This document shows, piece after piece, positions 1 through 8,596 of a stretch of DNA of 64,000 nt (positions are counted from its first letter, which is position 1; each line of letters starts with the position of its first letter). Below the pieces are notes generated by a model. That model worked only from the letters and a program-made list of their open reading frames with translations, made no database searches and had not been told where the DNA came from. The position numbers and the translations under genes are program-made. Location of the stretch: positions 1 to 64,000 of the forward strand of contig JAJDAJ010000073.1 of NCBI GenBank assembly GCA_029261925.1, in the 5' to 3' direction. This stretch comes from Deltaproteobacteria bacterium (GTDB taxonomy: Bacteria > Myxococcota_A > UBA9160 > SZUA-336).

Positions 1-153
1 CGGCCGACTTCCGGTGGCGGACCGGAGCGGCGCGATGAGTCCCCACGAAGCGCGCGTCAGCTCTCCCCACGTACGGTCGACGCTCCGGGTCGCCATCGGA
101 AGTCGGCCGGGCCAGCCCACGACCCCCGTCCGCGACCATCCGAAAGCGGGAGC
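1..153. other. left-edge non-coding stretch with a wide inverted repeat
   Basis: I see no credible gene here; the short plus-strand reading frame has no ribosome site and a low-complexity arginine/serine composition. The only structure is a perfect 12-bp inverted repeat, CGGCCGACTTCC at 1-12 and its complement at 98-109, which could form the base of a large stem or be chance in GC-rich DNA. It lies downstream of the leftward ligase gene, so a terminator role is possible but there is no T-run. Confidence 0.4.
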
Positions 154-1740
154 TCAGGACAGGTACCGACCCTGCTCGCGGTCCCAGGTGCGCTCGTTGA
201 GGGCCGAGTCGCGCAGGGCGTGCTTCCGTGTGCGGTGCGTGGCCTCGGTCTTGGGGAGATCGCTGGCGACCTCGACGTAGCGCGGCAGCATGAAGCGCGG
301 CATTCGCGGCGCCAGGAAGTCGAGCATGCGCCGCGGGTCGATCTCCGCGCCCTCGCGCGGCACGACGATCACCTTGACCTCGTCCTCGCCGTGCTCCGAG
401 GGCACGCCGATGGCGGCCGACTCGAGCACGTCGGGGTACTCGTTGACGAGCGACTCGACCTCGAACGACGAGATGTTCTCGCCGCGCCGGCGAATCGCGT
501 CCTTGATGCGATCGACGAAGTAGAAGCAGCCGTCAGTGTCGTAGCGGAACCCATCACCGGTGTGGAACCAGCCGTTGCGCCAGGCCTCGGCGGACTTCTC
601 GGGCATGCCGAAGTAGCCGCTGGTGATGATCCACGGGTCCTCGGTGCGCACGATCAGCTCGCCGACGTTGCCCGGGCCGACGTCCTCGTCGAGCTCGTTG
701 ACCACCTTGACCTGGTAGCCCGGCGGCCCCGTGCGCAGGCGCCCGCAGCTGGTGTCGTTGGGCAGGTCCCAGCCGGTGCGGAAGACGTAGGCGATCTCGG
801 TCATGCCGAAGGCGCTGCACACCTTGACGCCGAAGCGGCGCTGGAAGGCATCGAGGTCGGGGATCAGCGGCGCCATGATCACGCCGATCATCGGGTTGTC
901 GGCGTCGTCGGGGCGCTCGGGCTGCGCCATCAGCAGGCTCGCCATCGAGGCCACCAGGCCGCCGAAGCTGCAGCGGAACTCCCGCACGTCGTCCCAGTAG
1001 CGGGTGACGCTGAACACCTCGCGAAAGACCAGGCGCCGCCCCAGAACCTGCGAGGCGTAGAACGCGGCCTTGCCGGCGATGTGAAAGCCGGAGTAGATCG
1101 AGTAGTACGAGAAGCCCTCGGGCACGATGTCGTCGGGCAGGATGCCCATGATCTCGTACAGCGAGGCCCAGGTGACCGGCACGCCCTTCGACGGGCCCGT
1201 GGTACCCGAGGTGTAGATCATCGACGAGACGTCGTGGTACGCGGGCCCGTCGAGATCGGAGGCGGGCTCCGCGGCCGCCAGGAGCTCGCGCCCGTCCAGG
1301 ACCCGCTGCGCGAGCTCGGGCAGCGGGCGGGTCGCATCGGGCACGACCACGACGATGCCCGGATCCAGCTTCGCCGAGACCTCGGCGAGCCGGTCCAGGA
1401 AGACCTCCGAGACGATCGCCACGCGCGCGCCCGAGTTCTCGATCAGGTACTGCAGCATCGCGCCGCGGTACGCCGTGTTGACCGGCACCTCGATCGCGCG
1501 CAGCCAGGCGACGCCCAGCCAGCTCAGGTAGCTCTCGAGCTTGTTGGGCAGGAAGTCGATGACGGTATCGCCCGCCTGCACGCCGAGCGCACGCAGCATC
1601 CCCGCGCGGCGCAGGAAGCCGTCGACGACCTCACCCGGCGAGAGCCGCGGGCCCTCGACGTCCTGGATGCAGTCGCCGTCGGGCGCCGCGTCGGCGCGCG
1701 CCCGCAGCAGGTGCGGAAGGACGAGCTCGTGAGCGAGCAT
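154..1740 (-). CDS. AMP-dependent acyl-CoA synthetase (CaiC-like class I adenylate-forming enzyme)
   Basis: Predicted to activate a carboxylic acid to its CoA thioester through an acyl-adenylate in the cytosol. The 528-residue protein has the A3 P-loop YTSGTTGPSKG near residue 175, the A5 segment SAFGMTEI near 308, the A8 region HTGDGFRYD followed by DRIKDAIRRRGENISSFEVE around 395-420. The A10 end is odd: LPKTEATHRTRK replaces the usual PKTxxGKxxK, so the catalytic lysine is displaced or missing and the thioester step may be altered. The ATG at 1740 was chosen because upstream residues are arginine/proline shadow sequence overlapping the preceding gene. It lies 19 bp behind the hot-dog hydratase gene, so the two are probably co-transcribed. 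Substrate unknown. Confidence 0.85.
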   Translation of the reverse strand: MLAHELVLPHLLRARADAAPDGDCIQDVEGPRLSPGEVVDGFLRRAGMLRALGVQAGDTVIDFLPNKLESYLSWLGVAWLRAIEVPVNTAYRGAMLQYLIENSGARVAIVSEVFLDRLAEVSAKLDPGIVVVVPDATRPLPELAQRVLDGRELLAAAEPASDLDGPAYHDVSSMIYTSGTTGPSKGVPVTWASLYEIMGILPDDIVPEGFSYYSIYSGFHIAGKAAFYASQVLGRRLVFREVFSVTRYWDDVREFRCSFGGLVASMASLLMAQPERPDDADNPMIGVIMAPLIPDLDAFQRRFGVKVCSAFGMTEIAYVFRTGWDLPNDTSCGRLRTGPPGYQVKVVNELDEDVGPGNVGELIVRTEDPWIITSGYFGMPEKSAEAWRNGWFHTGDGFRYDTDGCFYFVDRIKDAIRRRGENISSFEVESLVNEYPDVLESAAIGVPSEHGEDEVKVIVVPREGAEIDPRRMLDFLAPRMPRFMLPRYVEVASDLPKTEATHRTRKHALRDSALNERTWDREQGRYLS

Positions 1741-1759
1741 CGCGAGCCGACCGGGCTTC

Positions 1760-2977
1760 TTAGGCCGGGGCGCCGGACTCGTCGGGATCGGGCAGCTCGA
1801 CCTCGACGTACCCGCGCGCCATCTGCGCACCCTTCTGCGTGCTCATCTTCACGTGGATGGTCACCATCTGCCAGCCCGTCGCCGGATCGACGCGCTTCTC
1901 GCCGACGTTGCCCTCGATGTAGGTCACGTCGCCGGTGAACGCCGGATTGCGGTACTGGATCATGGTGTGGCGGACGAAGCCCAGCTCGCCGGCCCAGTTC
2001 TCGATGTAGTCGAGCACCCAGCCGCCCATGGTCGAGCCGTAGCCGTAGCCGCGCGGCATGCCGATGAGGCGCGCGAACTGCGGCTGCACGTGGCCGCGCG
2101 AGGGACCGTGGTACAGGCCGTCGCCCATCTCGGGATCGACCTTGGCGGCCTCGTGGTCGCGATCCATCTCGGGCAGCCAGCCGGCCTCCCAGAGCGAGCT
2201 GTGGCCCGGCCGCGAGGCCGTGGCGCCCCAGACGCCCGACGGCCGGCTGCGGTGCTCGGTGGTGAAGCTCATGATCGAGTGCGGTCCGATCACACAGCGC
2301 GGCAGCTTGGTGCCCGTCTCCACGCTCTCGTACAGGCGCGGCTGGTGGCCCCGCGACAGGAACGAGTCGTAGTACGCCATCTTCTCCTTGTGAACCGTCT
2401 CCTCGTCGGCCCGCTCCCAGTCGGGATCGATCTCCTCGCCGGCGAACGAGTTCAGGCGGCGCGCGATGTCGGCGCGGTAGCGGATCGAGGTCGAGCGCTG
2501 CTTGGCCACGAACTGGCCATTCTGGTTCACGTAGTTCGTGTCGCCGCGGCTGAACATGGTCGGTCCGGCGAACTTGGTCTGCGTGACCTTGTAGTCGAAG
2601 AGCATCCGGTCGGTGGACAGCCGCTCGCCCGGCAGGATGCGCGGGCCGTAGAACCACCACTCGTCGCCGCCGAAGAGCATGTGCGTGCCCTTCACGTGGC
2701 CCTGGATGGCCGGTGTCGCACCGTGGCCATCTCCGCACGCCACGGTGAACGAGAACGGCCCCACCGGCTGGCCCCAGCGGCTGGCGGCGGCGTAGTCCGC
2801 GTCGAAGTACAGCGGATTCGGGTTGTGCATCGCCTGCGCCCAGCGGGCGATGTCGATCTCGCTCACGGGATAGCGCATATCGGCCGACGCCAGCGGCACG
2901 CCGATCCAGCGATCCACGTCGGAGGCGTCGAATTCGATGTTCTCGAGCTCTTCGGGGGTCAGGGGCTGTTCACTCAT
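1760..2977 (-). CDS. MaoC-like double hot-dog dehydratase (enoyl-CoA hydratase 2 family)
   Basis: A 405-residue protein with an N-terminal FAS1-like/MaoC_N hot-dog half (about residues 30-170, with the N-proximal NPNPLYFD segment) and a second hot-dog half toward the C-terminus (about 230-390, containing GYGSTMGGWVLDYIENWA and RNPAFTGDVTYIEGNV). Family members hydrate trans-2-enoyl-CoA or dehydrate 3-hydroxyacyl-CoA, often for bulky or steroid side-chain CoA esters. It is the first gene of a two-gene unit with the acyl-CoA ligase 19 bp downstream, so it probably handles the CoA ester that ligase makes. The ATG at 2977 is preferred over a start 9 bp upstream because a TAGAAT box ends 7 nt before it, and the upstream codon lies within that box. 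Confidence 0.82.
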   Translation of the reverse strand: MSEQPLTPEELENIEFDASDVDRWIGVPLASADMRYPVSEIDIARWAQAMHNPNPLYFDADYAAASRWGQPVGPFSFTVACGDGHGATPAIQGHVKGTHMLFGGDEWWFYGPRILPGERLSTDRMLFDYKVTQTKFAGPTMFSRGDTNYVNQNGQFVAKQRSTSIRYRADIARRLNSFAGEEIDPDWERADEETVHKEKMAYYDSFLSRGHQPRLYESVETGTKLPRCVIGPHSIMSFTTEHRSRPSGVWGATASRPGHSSLWEAGWLPEMDRDHEAAKVDPEMGDGLYHGPSRGHVQPQFARLIGMPRGYGYGSTMGGWVLDYIENWAGELGFVRHTMIQYRNPAFTGDVTYIEGNVGEKRVDPATGWQMVTIHVKMSTQKGAQMARGYVEVELPDPDESGAPA

Positions 2978-2984
2978 GGGGCGC

Positions 2985-2990
2985 ATTCTA
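2985..2990 (-). promoter_or_regulatory. TAGAAT -10 box 7 nt before ATG (leaderless-type start)
   Basis: On the minus strand TAGAAT is followed by seven bases and then the ATG of the MaoC-like gene at 2977. No purine-rich Shine-Dalgarno fits between. The geometry matches leaderless promoters known from other GC-rich bacteria, where transcription begins at the A of ATG. No clear -35 hexamer is seen. Confidence 0.5.
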
Positions 2991-3090
2991 CAGCCATGCG
3001 CGGCGCAATGGCGCCCGGGAGATCGGGCCCGCCGGGGCGGCGCCGATCCGCGCTTGCACCCTGCCGACGGCTCGCGGATGCTCGCCGCCC

Positions 3091-4716
3091 ATGAGCGCCC
3101 CCCTGACCACCGGCGGCTTCCTCGCCGACGTCGCCCGGCGCCACGGCGAGCGCGAGGCGATCCGCTTCCAGGGCGCCAGCCTGTCCTACCGCGAGCTGCA
3201 CGCGCGTTCGCGCGAGCTGGCGCGCGGCCTGGTGGCGGCCGGCGTGGTCAAGGGCGCACGCGTCGGCCTGCTGCTGGGCAATCGGCCCGAGTGGCTGATC
3301 GCGTTCCACGCGGTCGGCTCGATCGGCGCGGTCGCGGTCGGGATCAACACCTTCTCGACGCCCGGGGAGCGCGCCTGGATCCTGCGACACGCGGACGTGT
3401 CCCTGCTCGTGCTCCAGCCGCAGCTGCTCAAGCACGACTACCTGGGCGACCTGCTGCGCGATCACCCGGGACTCGCCGCCGGCCGCCCGGGCGCGCTGCG
3501 CGATCCGGGCCTGCCGCAGCTGCGCCGCGTGGTCGTGCTGGGCGACGCGCCGGGCCCGGCGCTGCAGTCGCTCGACGCCCTGCGCGCCGGCGGCCGCGGG
3601 GTGCCCGACGCCCTGCTCGACGCGCTCGAGGCCGAGGTCTGCCCCTCCGACGATGCCCTGGTCATCTACACGTCGGGCACCACGCAGGAGCCCAAGGGCG
3701 TGGTCCACCTGCAGCGCGCGCCCTGCATCCAGGCGCGGGCCTGGGCGCAGCAGCTGCGCCGCGAGCCGGGCGAGCGCGTCTGGAGCCCCCTGCCGCTGTT
3801 CTGGTCGGCCGGACTGTCGATGATCGCCGGCAGCACGCTGCACGCGGGCGCCTGCCTGGTGCTGCAGGAGACCTTCGACGCCCGCGAGGCGCTCGACCTG
3901 CTCGAGCGCGAGCGCGTGACCACGGTGCACGTCTGGCCGCACGCCGCCGCACAGATCGCGGAGCTGCCCGGCGCCGGCGAGCGCGACCTGTCGTCCCTCG
4001 AGCGCGTGGCGAGCACCAGCCCGCTGCACGCCCTCGCGGGGCTCGAGGGCGACCGCTGGGACCCGGCTGCGTCGTACGGCATGAGCGAGACCATGACCAT
4101 CACCGCGGCGACCCCCGCCGACGCGCCCGCTGCCCTGCGCGCCGCGGTGCACGGCAAGGTTCTGCCCGACGCCGAGATCGAGATCGTCGACCCCGTCCGC
4201 GGCGAGCCGCTGCCCGCCGGGGAGACCGGCGAGATCGCGGTGCGCGGCCGCGTACTGATGCGCGGCTACCACCGGCGCCCGCCCGAGGCCTGCTTCGACG
4301 CCCGCGGCTTCTTCCGGACCGGCGACTCGGGCTCGCTCGATGCGCAGGGCTACCTGCACTTCGCGGGCCGGCTCACCGGGATCGTCAAGACCTCGGGTGT
4401 GAACGTGTCGCCCGTGGAGGTGGAGGCCGAGCTGGCGCGCTGGGGACGGCTGCGCGCCGCGCACGCGATCGGCGTGCCGCATCCCGTCCTCGGCGAGGCG
4501 CTGGTGCTGTGCGCGGTCCGCCGCGCCGACGATCCGCTCGAGGCCGCCGACGTGGTGGACCACCTGCGCGCACACCTGGCCGCCTACAAGGTGCCGCGGC
4601 GCGTGCTCTTCTTCGAGATGGACGAGCTGCCCCTCACCGGCAGCCAGAAGGCGCGTCTCGCAGACCTGCGCGCGCTCGCCTGCGCGCGCCTGGACGCCGA
4701 TCCGATCCGCGTCTGA
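3091..4716 (+). CDS. AMP-dependent acyl-CoA synthetase
   Basis: Class I adenylate-forming ligase of 541 residues, transcribed divergently from the hydratase/ligase pair across a 113-bp gap. Motifs seen are the P-loop IYTSGTTQEPKG near residue 190, A5 ASYGMSET near 328, A8 FRTGDSGSLDAQGY near 408, the hinge GRLTGIVKTSGVNVSPVEVE, and a terminal A10-like LPLTGSQKARL near 510 that keeps a lysine, unlike the neighbouring ligase. It should convert a free acid to an acyl-CoA. There is no strong ribosome site before the ATG; MSAPLTTGGFLADVARRHGE matches the usual N-terminus of the family. It ends 15 bp before a convergent flavoprotein gene. Substrate cannot be assigned. Confidence 0.87.
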   Translation: MSAPLTTGGFLADVARRHGEREAIRFQGASLSYRELHARSRELARGLVAAGVVKGARVGLLLGNRPEWLIAFHAVGSIGAVAVGINTFSTPGERAWILRHADVSLLVLQPQLLKHDYLGDLLRDHPGLAAGRPGALRDPGLPQLRRVVVLGDAPGPALQSLDALRAGGRGVPDALLDALEAEVCPSDDALVIYTSGTTQEPKGVVHLQRAPCIQARAWAQQLRREPGERVWSPLPLFWSAGLSMIAGSTLHAGACLVLQETFDAREALDLLERERVTTVHVWPHAAAQIAELPGAGERDLSSLERVASTSPLHALAGLEGDRWDPAASYGMSETMTITAATPADAPAALRAAVHGKVLPDAEIEIVDPVRGEPLPAGETGEIAVRGRVLMRGYHRRPPEACFDARGFFRTGDSGSLDAQGYLHFAGRLTGIVKTSGVNVSPVEVEAELARWGRLRAAHAIGVPHPVLGEALVLCAVRRADDPLEAADVVDHLRAHLAAYKVPRRVLFFEMDELPLTGSQKARLADLRALACARLDADPIRV

Positions 4717-4731
4717 CGCGGGAGGGCGGGC

Positions 4732-5898
4732 TCAGAGCAGCTCGTCGGGCGTGGCCAGGCCCAGGCGCGCGCGGCCCACACGCTCCCAGATCTCGTCGCC
4801 CACCGCGATGTGCTGGCGCGCGGTGTACATGTCGCGGAAGCAGCGCTGGATGCGCTGCGAGCGGTACACGCTGCTGGCGCCGCCCGAGCGGAGGGCGAAG
4901 TCGGTCACGCCGGCCGCGACCTCGGCCGCGTGGACCGCCGCCTGCGCCACATCGGCGCGCCGCGCGAGCGACACCTCGCCGCCCGACGTCTCGTCCCAGA
5001 GGCCGCCGAAGGCGCGCAGGGCGAGCAGCCGCGCGGCGTCGAGCCGGGCCTCGTGCTCCGCGAGCTGGCGCTGGAAGGTGGCCCGGTGGGCGAGCACCGC
5101 GTCGCTCCGCAGGCGCTGTCGCGTGCGCGCGTACTCGCGCACCTCCTCGAGCGCGCGACGGCCGACCCCCAGCGCGAAGCTCAGGTGGCCGATGTACGCG
5201 ACCGAGAGCATCGGCAGCCGGCCCATGCGCCCCCCGCGCGGAGCTGCGCCCCAGAGCGGGAACGCCTGCGCCTCCGGAACGACCCGCGTCTCGTCCACGG
5301 AGTACTCACAGCTCGCGGTGGCCTCCAGGCCGCTGGTGTGCCAGTTGTCGTGGATCGTGACGTCGGCGGGCGGCAGGCAGACCGCGAGCATTCGCGCCGC
5401 CCCGTCCTCGACGACGGGCTGTCCCGCGTCGTCCTCGACCAGGCAGCCACCGACGATCGTGGTCGCGAAGCGCACGCCGCTGCCGAAGCTGAAGCGACCG
5501 CGGATGCGGTAGCCGCCCCCGTCTGCCGGGCGAGCCCGCGCCATCGGTGCCAGCCCGCCGGCGCAGACCGCGCGCGGGTCGCGGAAGATCCCGCGCACCA
5601 GCGCCTCGTCGGCGCGCAGCGCGACCAGGGCGGACTGGATCGCGGCGGTGCCCGCGCACCAGCCGGTCGAGCCGTCCTGCCGCGCCAGCTCCTCGATCAC
5701 CGGGATGGCCTCGAGCGGACCGAGGCCGCCGCCGCCGAGCTCGGCGGGCACGAGCATCTGGAACACGCCCGCTGACGCCAGCGCCTCGACCAGCTCCTTG
5801 GGCAGGTCGCGGCGCCGCTCCGCCTCCTCGGCTCCGGCCTCGACGCGCGGCGCCAGGGCGCGCGCCGCATCGAGCAGGGCCGGACCGCTCGCCCTCAC
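4732..5898 (-). CDS. acyl-CoA dehydrogenase-fold flavin-dependent monooxygenase (HsaA/IacA-like, group D)
   Basis: The 388-residue protein has the acyl-CoA dehydrogenase fold but resembles two-component flavin monooxygenases such as HsaA: RQDGSTGWCAGT near residue 80, FSFGSGVRFATTIVGG near 145, WHTSGLEATASCEYSVDETRV near 185-205, and a terminal GGASSVYRSQRIQRCFRDMY with a conserved histidine after it near 360. The catalytic glutamate context of true dehydrogenases is not apparent. Such enzymes hydroxylate aromatic or heteroaromatic rings using reduced flavin from a separate reductase, and no reductase gene is in this window. The GTG start at 5898 overlaps the stop of the upstream amidohydrolase in a GTGA, so translation is coupled; the longer open frame upstream is shadow sequence. 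It is the last gene of a four-gene operon. Confidence 0.8.
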   Translation of the reverse strand: MRASGPALLDAARALAPRVEAGAEEAERRRDLPKELVEALASAGVFQMLVPAELGGGGLGPLEAIPVIEELARQDGSTGWCAGTAAIQSALVALRADEALVRGIFRDPRAVCAGGLAPMARARPADGGGYRIRGRFSFGSGVRFATTIVGGCLVEDDAGQPVVEDGAARMLAVCLPPADVTIHDNWHTSGLEATASCEYSVDETRVVPEAQAFPLWGAAPRGGRMGRLPMLSVAYIGHLSFALGVGRRALEEVREYARTRQRLRSDAVLAHRATFQRQLAEHEARLDAARLLALRAFGGLWDETSGGEVSLARRADVAQAAVHAAEVAAGVTDFALRSGGASSVYRSQRIQRCFRDMYTARQHIAVGDEIWERVGRARLGLATPDELL

Positions 5899-7070
5899 GG
5901 CAGGCGCTCCGGCACGTCCTCGAGCCCGTACAGACGGCGCGCGTTCTCGTGAAGCATCTTGCGCACCTCGTCCAGCGGGATGCCGCGGAACACGCGCTCG
6001 ATGGTGACGCGGCTGTTCGGCCAGTCGCTGCCGGTGTGCGGGTAGTCGGTGGACCAGAGCAGGTGGTCGATGTTCAGGTGGTGGCGCAGCTCCAGACCCA
6101 CCGTGTCGATCATGAAGGTGGCCCAGAGGTGGTCGTGGAAGACCTGGCTGGGCATGCGGGGCATCCAGCGCACGGCGCCGGTGTACCAGCGATAGCGCAG
6201 GAACATGTCGTCGACCTGCTCGAGCAGCGTGGGAATCCAGCCGATGTTCGACTCCACCAGCACCAGGTTGAGGTCGGGGAAGCGGTCGAAGATCCCCGAG
6301 AAGATGAACTCGGAGGCGACCGGCAGGGTGTGCGCGCCCGCCTTCGAGCTGCCGGCCGACGCCAGGTAGCGCGGCTCGTCGATGGCGGGCCAGCTCGAGC
6401 CGGGGTTCTCGCGCAGGAAGCTGCCGATGTGCACGGCCAGCGGCACGCCGGCCTCCTGCGCGAGCCCGAAGAAGCGGTCGTCGGCGGGCTCGGGGTCGAA
6501 GCTGCCCCCGGGCATGCGCGACAGGATGGCGCCGCGCAGGCCGTGCTTCAGGGTCCACTCCAGCTCGGCGACTGCGTCGTCGAGCCCCGTGGTCGGGATG
6601 ATCCCCTGTCCGATGAGCCGCCCGCCGGCCGGGGCACAGAACTCGGACATCCACTCGTTGTAGGCACGCACGCAGAAGCGCTGCAGCTCGGGGTCGTCGG
6701 CGTAGGTCTTCGCGCCCGAGAGCGTGACGCTCGGGTAGAGCACCTGCGCCCAGATGCCGTCGGCGTCCATGTCCTCGAGGCGATCGGCGGTCCGGTACAT
6801 CCCGGGCCGGATCTCGTCGTAGCGCAGGCCCTGCGGCCGGAACTGCGGGAAGCTCAGGCCCGCACAGGCCGTCAGCCCCAGCGGCTGCACGCGCTTGCCG
6901 CCGTCGAACTCCCAGACGTCGCCATCGTCAGCGTGACGCACGCGGGGCACGCGCTCGCGGATGCTCGCCGGCGCGCGCGACTCCCAGAGGTCGGGCGGCT
7001 CCTGCACGTGCGCATCGGCGTCGATGATCGGGAAGTCGATGTCGCGGAAGTCGCTCAGTGGCCGGGTCAC
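5895..7070 (-). CDS. amidohydrolase family 2 protein (ACMSD/LigW-like metal-dependent hydrolase)
   Basis: A 391-residue TIM-barrel hydrolase. The metal site begins with IDADAHVQEP (about residues 16-25), followed by AVHIGSF near 215, LVESNIGWIP near 275 and the late STDYPHTGSDWP near 328 carrying the conserved aspartate. Members decarboxylate or hydrolyse carboxylated aromatic or ring-cleavage products. The GTG start at 7070 has a clear AGGAG five bases upstream. It overlaps the NIPSNAP-like gene's downstream edge by spacing (8 bp after that stop) and the flavin monooxygenase by 4 bp, so all four genes form one operon. Two paralogues lie at 21463 and 39033. The exact reaction is not determinable. 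Confidence 0.85.
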   Translation of the reverse strand: MTRPLSDFRDIDFPIIDADAHVQEPPDLWESRAPASIRERVPRVRHADDGDVWEFDGGKRVQPLGLTACAGLSFPQFRPQGLRYDEIRPGMYRTADRLEDMDADGIWAQVLYPSVTLSGAKTYADDPELQRFCVRAYNEWMSEFCAPAGGRLIGQGIIPTTGLDDAVAELEWTLKHGLRGAILSRMPGGSFDPEPADDRFFGLAQEAGVPLAVHIGSFLRENPGSSWPAIDEPRYLASAGSSKAGAHTLPVASEFIFSGIFDRFPDLNLVLVESNIGWIPTLLEQVDDMFLRYRWYTGAVRWMPRMPSQVFHDHLWATFMIDTVGLELRHHLNIDHLLWSTDYPHTGSDWPNSRVTIERVFRGIPLDEVRKMLHENARRLYGLEDVPERLP

Positions 7071-7078
7071 GGCGTCTC

Positions 7079-7762
7079 CTAACGGACCGTCGAGAACGGA
7101 GCCGGGACCAGGAAGCGGTCGTCCCAGTCCTTGCGGATCTCGCGGCCCAGCTTCTGCCAGATCTCGTGGTTCACGTCACTCTGCCAGGACTCGCCCTTGC
7201 CGTAGGGATTCACGTCGGACCACTGCGCGCCCTGCCCCCAGATGCAGATCGCGCGCGTGTTCTTCCAGGGCGACCAGTACAGACCGATCAGCGAGCGCCC
7301 GGCGGGCTCGGCGACGCGGCGCCACCACATCTCCTCGCAGAGCTCCAGGTACTCCGCCTGGCGGGCGGGCTCGCAGTGGATCAGCTCGTGCGTGCAGAGC
7401 TTGGCCTGCAGGCCCCGCTCGGTGATCTCGGCCACCGTGGGCGTGAGCCGCGACGGGTAGCAGATCATCGATTCGGTGGCGGCGACCCACTCGTGCAGGC
7501 CCTCGTACCAGGCACGCAGCTCGGCATCGGCCTCGCGCGTGCCGTACATGCGCTCGAGCAGGCGCGTGTAGTGCGCGAAGTCGTCGAGCTCCCAGACGGC
7601 GACCGCCGTCGGCGTCGTGCCGTGGCCGGGCGGGACCTGCCAGAAGCCGACCAGGCGCACGTCGTGGCGGGCCGCCAGCGGCAGGAAGCGGGTCTCGACC
7701 GCCGTGAACAGCTCGGGCATCCGCCCCGGCAGCACGCTGTGCATCTCGTGCATGTAGATCAT
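7079..7762 (-). CDS. NIPSNAP-like protein
   Basis: A 227-residue protein beginning MIYMHEMHSVLPGRMPEL, a typical opening of NIPSNAP/dimeric alpha-beta barrel proteins. Two ferredoxin-like repeats can be traced: residues about 1-110 (with FWQVPPGHGTTPTAVAVWEL) and about 125-225 (CTHELIHCEPARQAEYLELC, then GLYWSPWKNTRAICIWG). The biochemical role of the family is poorly known; members often sit beside catabolic oxygenases. Its ATG at 7762 overlaps the hydrolase stop in an ATGA, so it is translationally coupled to the alpha/beta hydrolase and precedes the amidohydrolase. Confidence 0.75.
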   Translation of the reverse strand: MIYMHEMHSVLPGRMPELFTAVETRFLPLAARHDVRLVGFWQVPPGHGTTPTAVAVWELDDFAHYTRLLERMYGTREADAELRAWYEGLHEWVAATESMICYPSRLTPTVAEITERGLQAKLCTHELIHCEPARQAEYLELCEEMWWRRVAEPAGRSLIGLYWSPWKNTRAICIWGQGAQWSDVNPYGKGESWQSDVNHEIWQKLGREIRKDWDDRFLVPAPFSTVR

Positions 7763-8565
7763 CGGCGCTCCCTCGCGAGCACGCGCTCGAGCCAGGCGAC
7801 GAGCGCCGCGGTGGTCTCCTCCGGCCGCTCGACCATCATCATGTGCCCCGCGTCATCGATGCTGATCCGCTCCGCGTCCGGCAGGCTACGCCCCCAGGCG
7901 TCGGTGGCCTCGCGGATCACCGGCAGGTCGTGGGGCGTGCTCAGCAGCAGCACCGGCAGGTCGAGCTTGGCGTCCTGCCCGCGCACGTCCCAGCCGGCGC
8001 AGGTGTCCAGATCGCCGTCCACGCCGTCGGGCGTGAGGCGGTCGCGCAGGGCCAGCACGTGCGCGCGCAGCGCCTCGCCCGCGCCGGGGCCCACGATCGC
8101 GTCGAGGCGCTCGCGGCTGTAGGCGACCTGGCCGCGCCACTGCTCGACCACGGCGGGATCGAGCCCGAACCAGGGGGCGGTGCTGATCAGGCCCAGCGCC
8201 GCCACCCGCTCCGGAACGCGGCGCGCCAGGTCCTGGGCGATCGCGCCCCCCATCGAGTGGCCCACCACGACCCAGCGCTCGATGCCCAGCTCCGCGCGCA
8301 GCGCCTCGACGAGCTGCGAGCCCTCGGCCACGCTGCGGATCGCGCGGCCGCTCGACTGGCCGTGGCCCGGCAGGTCGAGGCTGACCGCGCACCAGCGCGC
8401 CGCGAGCGCGCGGGCAGCGTGCTCCCAGACGCGGCGATCGAAGCCGCCGCCGTGCAGCAGCAGCACCGTGGGGCCGGCCCGCGGACCGCGGACGTCCACC
8501 GCGATCTGGCGCGCTCCGACCTCGATCCTTTCCACTGGCGCCCTCGCCTCCCCCGGGGCGCGCAT
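7759..8565 (-). CDS. alpha/beta hydrolase
   Basis: A 268-residue serine hydrolase. Visible are the oxyanion-hole segment LLLHGGGFDRRVW near residue 30, the nucleophile elbow GHSMGGAIA near 100, an acid region around SRTPHD-like LLSTPHDLPVIREA near 215, and the terminal histidine in DDAGHMMMVERP near 240. It could hydrolyse esters or carbon-carbon bonds of ring-cleavage products. It is the first gene of the four-gene operon running to 4732. The ATG at 8565 starts MRAPGEARAPVERIEVG; the longer open frame enters the divergent CaiB gene and is rejected. The start codon is only 31 bp from the divergent CaiB start, so the two promoters must overlap. Confidence 0.85.
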   Translation of the reverse strand: MRAPGEARAPVERIEVGARQIAVDVRGPRAGPTVLLLHGGGFDRRVWEHAARALAARWCAVSLDLPGHGQSSGRAIRSVAEGSQLVEALRAELGIERWVVVGHSMGGAIAQDLARRVPERVAALGLISTAPWFGLDPAVVEQWRGQVAYSRERLDAIVGPGAGEALRAHVLALRDRLTPDGVDGDLDTCAGWDVRGQDAKLDLPVLLLSTPHDLPVIREATDAWGRSLPDAERISIDDAGHMMMVERPEETTAALVAWLERVLARERR

Positions 8566-8583
8566 GATCGCACGCCGGGCGGC

Positions 8584-8589
8584 TATGAT
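8584..8589 (+). promoter_or_regulatory. TATGAT -10 box 7 nt before ATG (leaderless-type start)
   Basis: TATGAT lies in the 31-bp gap between divergent genes and ends 7 nt before the CaiB ATG at 8597. There is no Shine-Dalgarno in between. This agrees with a leaderless transcript and argues for 8597 rather than the in-frame ATGs at 8585 and 8588, which fall inside or directly after the box. Confidence 0.5.
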
Positions 8590-8596
8590 GGCGGCG

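Noticed and set aside
220-1938. 572-codon plus-strand open frame opposite the first ligase
   Set aside because: Arginine/alanine/histidine-rich shadow of the real minus-strand gene, which has full ligase motifs.
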